Source: JBCBDX01 sp039822005
GTDB taxonomy: Bacteria > Pseudomonadota > Alphaproteobacteria > Rhizobiales > Rhizobiaceae
Assembly: GCA_039822005.1 (NCBI GenBank)
Contig: JBCBMZ010000006.1
Span: 62,001-126,000, forward strand
DNA length: 64,000 nucleotides
Reading direction: 5' to 3'
Shown here: one piece after another, positions 52,473-60,825 of the stretch
Numbering within the stretch: the first letter of the stretch is position 1
Layout: each line of letters starts with the position of its first letter
Translations under genes and position numbers: made by a program
The notes under the pieces: generated by a model
Database searches by the model: none
Told to the model about the DNA's origin: nothing
Seen by the model: the letters and a program-made list of their open reading frames with translations, nothing else

Positions 52473-52742
52473 ATGGGACCTTTGGAGCAATCAATCAACC
52501 GCAAGCTGCGCGACACTTTTGATCCGACCTCCCTTGAAGTCATTAATGAAAGCCATTTGCACGCCGGTCACCAAGGGGGAGACATGGATGGAACGGGCGA
52601 AACACATTTTCGTGTCAAGATAACCGCTTTGGCCTTTGCGGACATGACGCGCCTGCAAAGGCACCGTGCTGTCAATGAAGTTCTATCTGACGAATTGGTT
52701 CAGGGTGTGCATGCGCTGGCGGTTGAACCGAACGCACCCTGA
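52473..52742 (+). CDS. bolA: BolA family protein
   Basis: An 89-residue BolA-like regulator or Fe-S partner protein. The family pattern is clear: SLEVINESHLHAGHQG (His-containing), THFRVKITALAFADMTRLQRHRAVNEVL, and the C-terminal GVHALAVEP. The ATG has GGAG 12 bases ahead. It converges on the CNNM gene with a 1-base gap. In alphaproteobacteria bolA is often near grxD, but here that gene is not present. Confidence 0.94.
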   Translation: MGPLEQSINRKLRDTFDPTSLEVINESHLHAGHQGGDMDGTGETHFRVKITALAFADMTRLQRHRAVNEVLSDELVQGVHALAVEPNAP

Positions 52743-52743
52743 C

Positions 52744-54003
52744 CTACGACACTGATCGGATGCGGATTTTTTCCAACCGGTTTTTCACTCGCTTGATGAC
52801 AACATAACGTTTGCCGTGGAACGTGAAGGCTTGCTTTTCGGTTGGGATAATTTTCGCCTCATGAATGACGAGTCCCGCGATGGTTGTCGCCTCATCATCT
52901 GGCAGGTTCCAATCCAATGCGCGGTTCAAATCTCTTATGGGCACGGAGCCATCGACCAAAACCGAGCCATCGGCCTCTGTTTTGACACCTGAGACTTCGA
53001 TGTCGTGCTCGTCGGCTATTTCACCGACGATCTCCTCCATGATGTCTTCCAGCGTAACCAAGCCTTCCAGCTCACCATACTCGTCCACGACGATGGCAAC
53101 ATGGGCTTTGCGGCGCAAAAAGGCGTTGAGTTGGTCATGTAGCATGGTGGTATCGGGCACGAACCAAGGCTCATTGGCCACTTTGATGATGTCGATCTTA
53201 GAGGGGTCATTTCCCACCGCGTGCAGGGCCCGCAACACGTCCTTGGCATGCACGATGCCGACTATATTGTCGGTTTCGTCGCGCCACACCGGCAAGCGTG
53301 TGTAAGGGCTTTTCAGGATTTCCGAGACCACAACATCGGCCGGATCATCGGCATTGACCATATAAATGTTGGTTCGGTGTATCATCACGTCGGATACATC
53401 CAGCTCCTGCAGATCCAAAAGGCCGCCGAAGCGCTCGCGGTCTTCTCTGTCCACCGATCCTTCTTCGTGCAGCACCTCTACCGCACCGCGTAGTTCGTCA
53501 CGTCCTGATAATAGAGCCTGATCTTCACCGAAACGAACGCCGAAACGTCCCAGGATGAAGCGCACAATCAGGTCGACAGCGGCTGCAAGAGGCGAGACAA
53601 TTCGAACAAAAAAGGAAATACCTGGCACCACAAAAAGCGCAAACTTGTCGGTGCGGGTGATTGCCAAATATTTGGGCATCACCTCTGCGAAGATCACCAG
53701 AAGCGGTGTTAGCACCAGCGTAGCGTAGACCAGCCCTGTCTCACCAAAGAGTGACAAGAACAGGCTGGTTGTCAAAACCGGCGACATGACATTGACCAAA
53801 TTGTTGCCGATCAGGATCGAGCCGATCAGGCGCTCTTTGTTTTCTGTTAGTGAAGTGACGCTTTGTGCTCTGCGGTTACCTTGGTTCGCCAGCTGTTTCA
53901 TCCGTCCGCGTGAGACGGCTGTCAGCGCTGTTTCTGAACCGGAGAAGAACCCTGACACTACGATCAAAATCAGGACAGCAGAGATGATAACCCAGGTTTC
54001 CAT
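52744..54003 (-). CDS. CNNM/HlyC-CorC family membrane protein
   Basis: A 419-residue protein with an N-terminal DUF21 domain (four membrane segments starting WVIISAVLILIVVSGFFSGSETALTAVSRGRM), two CBS domains (residues about 200-330; IYMVNADDPADVVVSEILKSPYTRLPV then AFLRRKAHVAIVVDEYGELEGLVTLEDIMEEIVGEI), and a CorC/HlyC C-terminal domain (EVSGVKTEADGSVLVDGSVPIRDLNRAL). Such proteins are magnesium transport or sensing proteins rather than hemolysins. It follows aroB by 12 bases on the same strand, in the conserved order aroK-aroB-CNNM. Confidence 0.9.
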   Translation of the reverse strand: METWVIISAVLILIVVSGFFSGSETALTAVSRGRMKQLANQGNRRAQSVTSLTENKERLIGSILIGNNLVNVMSPVLTTSLFLSLFGETGLVYATLVLTPLLVIFAEVMPKYLAITRTDKFALFVVPGISFFVRIVSPLAAAVDLIVRFILGRFGVRFGEDQALLSGRDELRGAVEVLHEEGSVDREDRERFGGLLDLQELDVSDVMIHRTNIYMVNADDPADVVVSEILKSPYTRLPVWRDETDNIVGIVHAKDVLRALHAVGNDPSKIDIIKVANEPWFVPDTTMLHDQLNAFLRRKAHVAIVVDEYGELEGLVTLEDIMEEIVGEIADEHDIEVSGVKTEADGSVLVDGSVPIRDLNRALDWNLPDDEATTIAGLVIHEAKIIPTEKQAFTFHGKRYVVIKRVKNRLEKIRIRSVS

Positions 54004-54015
54004 TTGTTCATGCTT

Positions 54016-55125
54016 TCATAGTACGGTCTGCAGGAATGCGCGCACTTCGGAAGATGGCACATTTTGGGCGACAAAGGCCTGCCCAATACCGCGTGTCAAA
54101 ATAAAGGTCAGTTCGCCGCGCGAAACTTTTTTGTCTTGCGCGATGAATTTCAGAAATTGGTCCGCATCTTCAATGTGGCTGCGCATGGCCGATAAATCAG
54201 CGGGAAGCCCCACCGTTTCAAGGTGAGCCTTTACCCGCACCATGTCGTCCAAGCTGGCATGGTTCAGTCTTGCGGAGAACTGGTGTGCCAAGGTCATTCC
54301 GATTGCCACGCCCTCGCCATGAACGAGAATATCAGGATTGTATCGTGCAATGCCTTCCAATGCGTGGCCGAACGTATGGCCAAGGTTCAGGAGCGCCCGT
54401 TCACCGCTTTCCCGTTCGTCACGTTCCACAATGGCAGCCTTGGCGCGGCAGGAATAGGCAATGGCTTCCACGCGGTCGGCCCCGCCCGCGAATACGCCGC
54501 GCCAGTTCCTTTCAAGCCAGGCAAAGAAGGTGTCATCGCTGATCAACCCATATTTGACCACTTCGGCGTAACCCGCTTTGAATTCGCGTTCCGACAGCGT
54601 GTCGAGAATACCGGTATCAGCTATTACGAGCTTGGGTTGATGAAACGCGCCGACCAGGTTCTTGCCATGGGGTGAATTGATGCCGGTTTTGCCGCCGACC
54701 GAGGAATCGACCTGTGCCAACAGAGTTGTGGGAACTTGCACAAAATGCATGCCCCTGCGGACAATAGAGGCTGCAAAACCGGCGAGATCGCCAATGACCC
54801 CGCCGCCGAAACCAATCACTACATCATTGCGCTCAAGACGGGCATCCAGGATGCCTTCCACAACTCGCTCCAGATGGCTGTAGCTCTTGGTGGTTTCCCC
54901 CGCAGGCAGGACTATCTCGCAATGATACAGGCCCGCCGCATCGAGGGACGCTTTGAGCGCCTGCAAGTGAAGTTTGGCGACGTTGTCGTCGGTTACGATG
55001 GCACATCGCGTTTCTGGCAGAACCCTGGAGATGCTGTTTCCAGCATTGTCCAACAGGCCATCTCCGATCAAAATGTCATAAGATCGGTCGCCTAGGCCGA
55101 CGCTGACGGTCTGGCTTGGGGTCAT
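54016..55125 (-). CDS. aroB: 3-dehydroquinate synthase
   Basis: A 369-residue shikimate-pathway enzyme. Motifs include YDILIGDGLL, ALKASLDAA, GGVIGDLAGFAASIVRRG, FVQVPTTLLAQVDSSVGGKTGIN, FHQPKLVIADTGILDTL and GHTFGHALEGI (metal-binding His). It begins 2 bases after aroK and precedes the CNNM gene. Start and length are normal. Confidence 0.96.
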   Translation of the reverse strand: MTPSQTVSVGLGDRSYDILIGDGLLDNAGNSISRVLPETRCAIVTDDNVAKLHLQALKASLDAAGLYHCEIVLPAGETTKSYSHLERVVEGILDARLERNDVVIGFGGGVIGDLAGFAASIVRRGMHFVQVPTTLLAQVDSSVGGKTGINSPHGKNLVGAFHQPKLVIADTGILDTLSEREFKAGYAEVVKYGLISDDTFFAWLERNWRGVFAGGADRVEAIAYSCRAKAAIVERDERESGERALLNLGHTFGHALEGIARYNPDILVHGEGVAIGMTLAHQFSARLNHASLDDMVRVKAHLETVGLPADLSAMRSHIEDADQFLKFIAQDKKVSRGELTFILTRGIGQAFVAQNVPSSEVRAFLQTVL

Positions 55126-55127
55126 CG

Positions 55128-55715
55128 CTATTGTTCCTTGCTCAAATGCCGGCCAAGCGCATTCATCACATTCTCAACCATCGCGTCTTTTGAGACATCT
55201 TCCGATATTACCGTAACATCCGCTGTCGCGTACACCGGATAGCGGTCGTCTATCAGTTGTTGCATCACGGCTCTAGGATCCGGGTTCTTAAGCAGGGGAC
55301 GGGTGGACTTGCGCAATACGCGTGCCATCAACAGGTCAAGGTTGGCACTCAGCCAAAGCGAAACGCCACCTTGCTTGATAGATGCCCGGGTGTCTGCGTC
55401 CATGTAAGCGCCGCCGCCAGTGGCAAGCACCATTGCCCCTTCGGCGAGCAGCCGCTTGATAACGCTTGCCTCAAGGCGTCGAAATTCCGGCTCTCCATAT
55501 TGCTCAAAAATATCGGCCACCGGCATGTCAGCTGCTTTTTCAATTTCCGTATCGCTGTCAGCAAACGGCAAGCTTAGAGCGGTGGCCAGCTTTCGCCCAA
55601 TGGCTGACTTTCCTGCCCCCATCAAACCGACAAGCACAATTGGTCTGCTACCCAACCCGTCGATGATTGAGCGGGTGAGTTGCAGTTTTTGCTGGTTGGA
55701 TTGATTTTGTGCCAT
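55128..55715 (-). CDS. aroK: Shikimate kinase
   Basis: A 195-residue kinase phosphorylating shikimate. Walker A is GLMGAGKSAIGRKLA (about residues 30-44); other motifs are ADSDTEIEKAADM, GEPEFRRLEASVIKRL, LATGGGAYMDADTR and RPLLKNPDPRA (lid). The start was set at the ATG giving MAQNQSNQQK; a longer in-frame start lacks family features. It is immediately upstream of aroB, and a small hypothetical gene lies divergent. Confidence 0.94.
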   Translation of the reverse strand: MAQNQSNQQKLQLTRSIIDGLGSRPIVLVGLMGAGKSAIGRKLATALSLPFADSDTEIEKAADMPVADIFEQYGEPEFRRLEASVIKRLLAEGAMVLATGGGAYMDADTRASIKQGGVSLWLSANLDLLMARVLRKSTRPLLKNPDPRAVMQQLIDDRYPVYATADVTVISEDVSKDAMVENVMNALGRHLSKEQ

Positions 55716-55837
55716 GATGACGACTTTTGCGCATGAAGTGCGAACTTGTGTCAAGCGGGCGGTCAAATAGCACAACACGTTGTGTTGCAATTGTTTGCCG
55801 AATGCCGTTATGAGCAATTGACTTTGCGGAAGAAGAT

Positions 55838-56059
55838 ATGCCGAGCCTCATTCGATTTTTGATGACGCTGTTGGTGCTGGGCGGCCTCGCCTATGCTGGC
55901 ATGTTCGCTCTGACTGTTTTTGTCGAACCCAATCAGCGGGAAATGACGGTGCGGGTGCCGAGAGATCGCATCAATCCGCGTCCCGTCGAGCGCAATACCG
56001 CTCCCGTTGTTGAAGCACCCGTCTCTGATGAAGCCTCTGAGGCCCCCAGCGAACAATAG
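55838..56059 (+). CDS. Small membrane protein, unknown function
   Basis: A 73-residue protein with one membrane helix (IRFLMTLLVLGGLAYAGMFALTVFV) and a hydrophilic, Pro/Glu-rich tail (VRVPRDRINPRPVERN). Similar small proteins are found next to xerD and aroK in Hyphomicrobiales and are sometimes misannotated as histidine kinase. I can assign no function. It is followed 43 bases later by xerD. Confidence 0.68.
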   Translation: MPSLIRFLMTLLVLGGLAYAGMFALTVFVEPNQREMTVRVPRDRINPRPVERNTAPVVEAPVSDEASEAPSEQ

Positions 56060-56102
56060 GCACTGCATCTTCCGGTAACCATTACCGTTTACATTCGTCA
56101 TC

Positions 56103-57023
56103 ATGATTGACGCTTTTATCGACATGATGTCCGCAGAGCGCGGCGCTTCCCTCCATACATTGGAAAATTATCGGCGCGATCTTGAAGACGCTGAGCGAGC
56201 GATCAGTGCGCCACGGCTTGAAGCAGCAACCGACACACAAATAGCAGCTTATTTATCCCAATTGGCGGCACGCGGATTTGCGCCTTCAAGCCAGGCCCGC
56301 CACTTGTCCAGTTTACGCCAGTTCTTCAAATTTCTTTATGCTGAAGGATTGCGCGATGATGACCCCACCGGCTTGCTGGAGTCGCCGAAAAAGCGCTCCG
56401 CATTGCCAAAAACCATGTCCGTTGAAGAAGTAACAGGCATGCTTGATCTTGCCGCCGACGAGGTGCTCAAGGTTCGTGTTGAGGGCAGCAAGACGCATGC
56501 AAACGCTTTGAGGCTGCATGCTTTTGTCGAACTATTGTATGCGAGCGGTATGCGTGTCAGCGAACTGACCGAGCTGCCCATTTCCGTATTGCGGCGCAAT
56601 GAGCCGTGGTTTCCTGTCAAGGGAAAGGGCTCGCGCGAGCGTCTTATTCCGGTGTCCGGCAAGGCACAAATGGCCTTGGAGACGTACCACCAAATCTTGG
56701 ATACGCACTTTGATACGAGGGGCAATGTCTGGCTGTTTCCCGACAGTAGGTTTGGCGGCCCTGTTAGGCGGCAGGTCATCGCACGTGATTTGAAAGGCCT
56801 GGCCGTCCGCGCCGGCATCAATCCATCGCGCGTTTCCCCGCATGTGTTGCGCCATGCTTTTGCCAGTCATCTATTGCAAAATGGCGCGGATCTTCGTGTT
56901 GTTCAGCAATTGTTGGGACATGCCGACATTTCAACAACGCAGATTTATACACATGTGCTGGATGAGCGTTTGCAGTCGCTTGTTGAAGAATGTCATCCGC
57001 TGGCGCAACGCACGGGAACTTGA
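56103..57023 (+). CDS. xerD: Site-specific tyrosine recombinase XerD
   Basis: A 306-residue recombinase that with XerC resolves chromosome dimers at dif. The N-terminal SAM-like domain is residues about 1-85 (FIDMMSAERGASLHTLENYRRDL). Catalytic residues are seen in LLYASGMRVSELTEL (Arg), VSPHVLRHAFASHLLQNGADLR (His-x-x-Arg), and the nucleophile Tyr in GHADISTTQIYTHV. It is chromosome-encoded housekeeping XerD, not a phage integrase. Start ATG is normal; dif is not visible here. Confidence 0.94.
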   Translation: MIDAFIDMMSAERGASLHTLENYRRDLEDAERAISAPRLEAATDTQIAAYLSQLAARGFAPSSQARHLSSLRQFFKFLYAEGLRDDDPTGLLESPKKRSALPKTMSVEEVTGMLDLAADEVLKVRVEGSKTHANALRLHAFVELLYASGMRVSELTELPISVLRRNEPWFPVKGKGSRERLIPVSGKAQMALETYHQILDTHFDTRGNVWLFPDSRFGGPVRRQVIARDLKGLAVRAGINPSRVSPHVLRHAFASHLLQNGADLRVVQQLLGHADISTTQIYTHVLDERLQSLVEECHPLAQRTGT

Positions 57024-57075
57024 CATCGCGCGTGTGAAACGCCACGTGCGGCCATGATTATTGAACAGGGCGCGG

Positions 57076-58032
57076 ATGTACTCTTACCTCGATTTTGAAA
57101 AGCCGATTGCTGATCTGGAAGGCCAGATCATGGAATTGAAAAAACTTGCCGAAGGTGGCGAGGGGGCTGTCGATGTGGCGGATGAAGTGGCGCGATTGGA
57201 AAAGCGCTCGCGCGAGGCACTTGTCGATGTCTACAAGAAGCTGTCACCTTGGCAAAAGGCGCAGATCGCCCGCCATCCTGATCGTCCGCACTGCATTGAT
57301 TATATAGATGCGCTATTTACGGAGTTCACGCCAATTGCCGGTGACCGTAATTTTGCTGAAGACCACGCATTTATGACCGGATTTGCACGGTTTGACGGGC
57401 GTCCGGTCGCTGTGATTGGCCAGGAAAAAGGGTCCGACACAAAGTCCCGACTGAAACGAAATTTTGGTATGGGAAGGCCTGAAGGTTACCGCAAGGCTGT
57501 GCGTTTGATGGAACTGGCTAACCGATTCAACATGCCGGTGGTCACCTTGGTCGACACGGCAGGGGCGTATCCGGGTATCGGTGCAGAAGAACGTGGTCAG
57601 GCAGAAGCCATCGCCCGCTCTACCGAGATGTGCCTGAACGTCAGTGTTCCGCTCGTTGCATTGGTGATCGGTGAAGGCGGATCGGGGGGTGCGATTGCCA
57701 TTGCGACGGCCAACAAGGTCTATATGCTGGAGCATTCGATCTATTCGGTTATTTCACCGGAGGCTGGCGCATCCATCCTTTGGCGCGATGCGGCGAAGGC
57801 AAAAGATGTGGCCGTGGCGATGAAAATTACCGCGCAAGACTTGCTGGAATTGAAGATTATCGACGGCATTGTGCCCGAGCCGCTAGGCGGCGCGCACCGC
57901 GACAAGGCCTTCGTCATCGAAGAGGCGCGACGTTACATCCAAAAGGGCATGAAAGCCTTTGACGGTATGTCCGGTGACGAGATCAAGAAGGCCCGCCGGG
58001 AAAAATTTCTCGCCATTGGTCGGAGCCTTTGA
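57076..58032 (+). CDS. accA: Acetyl-CoA carboxylase carboxyltransferase, alpha subunit
   Basis: A 318-residue subunit of the carboxyltransferase that makes malonyl-CoA. Motifs are YLDFEKPIADLEGQIMELKKLA (N-terminal coiled coil), VAVIGQEKGSDTKSRLKRNFGM, VTLVDTAGAYPGIGAEERGQ and LVIGEGGSGGAIAIATANKV. Start ATG chosen for the MYSYLDFEKP N-terminus, with AGGG five bases ahead; a TTG five codons upstream is less likely. It lies 52 bases after xerD. Confidence 0.96.
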   Translation: MYSYLDFEKPIADLEGQIMELKKLAEGGEGAVDVADEVARLEKRSREALVDVYKKLSPWQKAQIARHPDRPHCIDYIDALFTEFTPIAGDRNFAEDHAFMTGFARFDGRPVAVIGQEKGSDTKSRLKRNFGMGRPEGYRKAVRLMELANRFNMPVVTLVDTAGAYPGIGAEERGQAEAIARSTEMCLNVSVPLVALVIGEGGSGGAIAIATANKVYMLEHSIYSVISPEAGASILWRDAAKAKDVAVAMKITAQDLLELKIIDGIVPEPLGGAHRDKAFVIEEARRYIQKGMKAFDGMSGDEIKKARREKFLAIGRSL

Positions 58033-58143
58033 CAAATATTGGCCCGAAAAGCGATGCACTGACATTTGCGTGAGGCGTACATGGTGAACCTTGCGGTAAC
58101 CATGAGACGATAATATTCCAGTCTCAACGGATGAGGAATTTGC

Positions 58144-59289
58144 ATGCGTGGCATGTTGAAGATCGCAGTTGCTGTTTCAGCCTTGGCGCTCCTTGCGGGC
58201 TGCCAAGCGTCTTCTGTGCTTGGAATTAACAAATCCGAAGTCCCATTGCCGCGCGATGCACTGGCGTTCATGCGGTCGCAGGGCATGACAGCCGCCTCTC
58301 CGATCATGATGCGTATCTTTAAGGAAGAAGCAACGCTCGAGATATGGAAGCAAGGGCCAACGGGCCGCTATCAACTCGTCAAGGAATATGAGATTTGTAC
58401 CTATTCAGGTCAAAAGGGTCCCAAATACAAAGAGGGCGACCGGCAGGCACCTGAGGGGTTTTATTTTGTCGGCAAGCGACACCTTAACCCCAAGTCTTCC
58501 TATCACCTTTCTTTCAATCTGGGTTTCCCCAACCGGTTTGACCGCGCCCATGGCCGAACTGGTAGTCACTTGATGGTGCATGGAGATTGTTCGTCGGCAG
58601 GCTGTTATGCGATGACGGACGAATACATTGAGGAAATCTATGCGTTTGCCCGCGAGGCGTTGCGCGGCGGCCAGCAAGCCGAGTTCCAGGTTCAAGCATT
58701 TCCGTTTCGCATGACGCCAGAGAACATGGCCGCGCACCGCAATGATCAGCATTTTGAATACTGGACCATGCTGAAGCAGGGCTATGACCATTTTGAGCTG
58801 ACCAAGCAGCCGCCGAAAGTCGACGTGTGTGACCGACGCTATGTGTTCAACGTGGCACCAACAGAAGATGGCATGAAATTCAATGCCGTTTCGCAATGTC
58901 CTGAACTGCAGATGCCGCGTAATCTAGCCTTGGCCTACTCGGAAATGGCCAGTGAACACACATTGGCTTTTGAAAATGCCGTCGCCCGCTTGGAGGGCCG
59001 AAAAAAGATCCTGGAACAAGGCCTGCAGCAGAGCCTTATTCCTGCTGAGACGCTTGCCATTATCGAAGCCTCCATCACCGCTCCACCGCCTTTTGAAGAG
59101 CCGGTTGAACCTGTGACCGCTGAAGTCATTAATCCCGTAACGCCAACCGTTGCAACTGTCGCGCAGACAACGGTCGACGTTGTGGAGACTTCTGTACCAA
59201 GTGAAGGTAGCGGGCTGTTTCCAGTCGCACCACCTCCGCCTGCCGCCGTTGTGATCACCGGGCCGGTGAATGAAACCGCCGGTCAGTAG
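58144..59289 (+). CDS. YkuD L,D-transpeptidase family lipoprotein (YafK/DpaA-like)
   Basis: A 381-residue lipoprotein (MLKIAVAVSALALLAGC). The YkuD domain has the catalytic motif LMVHGDCSSAGCYAMTD near residue 150-158 with the nucleophile Cys. It resembles YafK/DpaA, which in E. coli cleaves the Lpp-peptidoglycan link rather than forming cross-links. The C-terminal 110 residues are a Pro/Val/Thr-rich linker ending in PVAPPPPAAVVITGPVNE. The stop is next to the tusA-like start. Confidence 0.87.
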   Translation: MRGMLKIAVAVSALALLAGCQASSVLGINKSEVPLPRDALAFMRSQGMTAASPIMMRIFKEEATLEIWKQGPTGRYQLVKEYEICTYSGQKGPKYKEGDRQAPEGFYFVGKRHLNPKSSYHLSFNLGFPNRFDRAHGRTGSHLMVHGDCSSAGCYAMTDEYIEEIYAFAREALRGGQQAEFQVQAFPFRMTPENMAAHRNDQHFEYWTMLKQGYDHFELTKQPPKVDVCDRRYVFNVAPTEDGMKFNAVSQCPELQMPRNLALAYSEMASEHTLAFENAVARLEGRKKILEQGLQQSLIPAETLAIIEASITAPPPFEEPVEPVTAEVINPVTPTVATVAQTTVDVVETSVPSEGSGLFPVAPPPPAAVVITGPVNETAGQ

Positions 59290-59297
59290 TGCCTCTC

Positions 59298-59525
59298 ATG
59301 TCTGATGTTCGCAATCTGAGGGGCCTGAAGTGCCCATTGCCTGTGCTGCGGGCGCAAAAATATTTGCGCGAAGTCTCAGTGGGTGACCGCATTTGGATTG
59401 AAACAGACGATCCCTTGGCAGCGCTCGATGTTCCCCATTTCTGTCAGGAAAAATCGCATCCGCTTGTTTCTTGTGAGGAATTGGACGATGGCGCGTTCCG
59501 CTTTCAAATCGAGCGGGGCCAGTAG
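59298..59525 (+). CDS. TusA/SirA-like sulfurtransferase
   Basis: A 75-residue protein of the TusA fold. The signature is GLKCPLPVLRAQKYL with the active Cys at position 12 (CPxP), followed by IWIETDDPLAALDVPHFCQEKSH and DDGAFRFQIERG. TusA family members relay persulfide sulfur to tRNA thiolation or molybdopterin. A GTG three codons upstream overlaps the transpeptidase stop and is an alternative start. It may be co-transcribed with the transpeptidase. Confidence 0.88.
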   Translation: MSDVRNLRGLKCPLPVLRAQKYLREVSVGDRIWIETDDPLAALDVPHFCQEKSHPLVSCEELDDGAFRFQIERGQ

Positions 59526-59533
59526 CGCCACAA

Positions 59534-60721
59534 CTAGCTCGGGCGTCTTGTGGGCAAGGGCGCCGTCAGCCCGTCGCGTAGTCGAAACTGTTCCATGTCA
59601 TCGATATCGCTGGCCGGTTCAAGAACCGGACGAGGCAACGGAACCGGGTAGGCACGGATCACCGCACGATCGAGCACAATGGCCGATGCGCTTGCACCAA
59701 TGGCGCCTCCAAGTCCCGTACCGATGGCGCGTGGTTCACGCGTTAGCGGCTGGATCAGATCGGTTTCAAAGGCAATAAATCCTTCAATCTGGCGACCGTC
59801 CCAGCGGGCAGCCCTGGCTTCTTCTGTGCAGACCTTCGGACGAAGGTTGGCGGTGATTACGGAAGCTTCTGAAGGACGTGGCAGCGTATCGATATAATTC
59901 GATGTGGCGGCCAGTTCGGTATCAAAACCCCTTTCCAAGAGCGTTGCGCTCTTTTCGGCGCGCGCCTTCTGGCTTTCTTCCCCCAGAACGATCGCAATCA
60001 ATGTGCGCCCGTCGCGCGTTGCGCTCGCGGCTATGTTAAAGCCGGACGCGCAAACAAATCCGGTTTTCATACCGTCCGCGCCTGCGTAGCGACCGAGCAG
60101 CAAATTGTAGCTGGTGGTAATTGCATCGCCCGTCTGAATTGCTTCTGCCTCGAAAAGGCTGTCATATTGTGGGAAGCGTCGGCGGATTTCGCGCGCCAAA
60201 ATGGCTAAGTCGCGCGCGGTCGAATATTGATCTGGATGATCCAAACCGTGGGCGTTCGCAAAACGCGTATCAGTCATACCCAGTGACCTGGCCGTTTCGT
60301 TCATCTTGTCGACAAATGAATCTGCTGTGCCGGTAACCGCCTGCCCTAATGCAACTGCGACATCGTTTGCGGATTTGATGATGAGCATTTCCAACGCATT
60401 TTCGACGGTCATCACTGAGCCGACGGGATAGCCCATTTTGCTTGGCGGTGCACTGGCCGCCACTACGGACATGCGAACTGGCGCACTCAATGACAAAATG
60501 CCATCTTCTATTGCTCTGAACGTCACATAGGCAGTCATGAGTTTGGTCAGTGACGCTGGGCTCCAGCGGTCAAAGGCTTGCTCATGGTGGATCACGCGAC
60601 CAGTTTGAGCGTCAACCAGGATCGCAGGCGCGGCGGGCGCGTCCGTTGCTGCGAAGGCCGCCGCTGCGAAGGCCGCCGCTGCGCAAGCAAGGAACCGAAC
60701 TTTTGTGCGGTAGTGTCTCAT
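59534..60721 (-). CDS. dacA: D-alanyl-D-alanine carboxypeptidase (PBP5/6 type)
   Basis: A 395-residue S11 peptidase trimming pentapeptide side chains of peptidoglycan. A signal peptide is present with an Ala-rich core that was lengthened by DNA repeats (AAAAFAAAAFAATDAPAA). The active-site SxxK is in PASLTKLMTAY (about residue 57), the SxN in IIKSANDVAVAL (about 119) and the KTG in DGMKTGFVCASGF. The C-terminal 120 residues are the normal extension but lack a clear amphipathic anchor. It is divergent from the M20 amidohydrolase gene. Confidence 0.94.
   Translation of the reverse strand: MRHYRTKVRFLACAAAAFAAAAFAATDAPAAPAILVDAQTGRVIHHEQAFDRWSPASLTKLMTAYVTFRAIEDGILSLSAPVRMSVVAASAPPSKMGYPVGSVMTVENALEMLIIKSANDVAVALGQAVTGTADSFVDKMNETARSLGMTDTRFANAHGLDHPDQYSTARDLAILAREIRRRFPQYDSLFEAEAIQTGDAITTSYNLLLGRYAGADGMKTGFVCASGFNIAASATRDGRTLIAIVLGEESQKARAEKSATLLERGFDTELAATSNYIDTLPRPSEASVITANLRPKVCTEEARAARWDGRQIEGFIAFETDLIQPLTREPRAIGTGLGGAIGASASAIVLDRAVIRAYPVPLPRPVLEPASDIDDMEQFRLRDGLTAPLPTRRPS
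60648..60685 (-). repeat. 15-bp tandem repeat in the dacA signal sequence
   Basis: GCTGCGAAGGCCGCC (60648-60662) is repeated exactly at 60663-60677, with a third, partial copy after it. On the coding strand the unit encodes five residues (Ala-Ala-Phe-Ala-Ala), so the signal peptide core is lengthened in whole units. Confidence 0.85.
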
Positions 60722-60825
60722 CGCCGCTGTCTAGACCAGCAACATGTCGATAACAAGAAACTGTCAGAGGCGAGGCTTGTCTCCGACAGGTTCCGTCTCC
60801 ATCTTGTCGTTCAAGGGAGACAGCC

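Noticed and set aside
56103..57023. Tyrosine recombinase as evidence of a mobile element
   Set aside because: The sequence and its place between aroK and accA fit housekeeping XerD; no attachment sites or other mobile genes are present.
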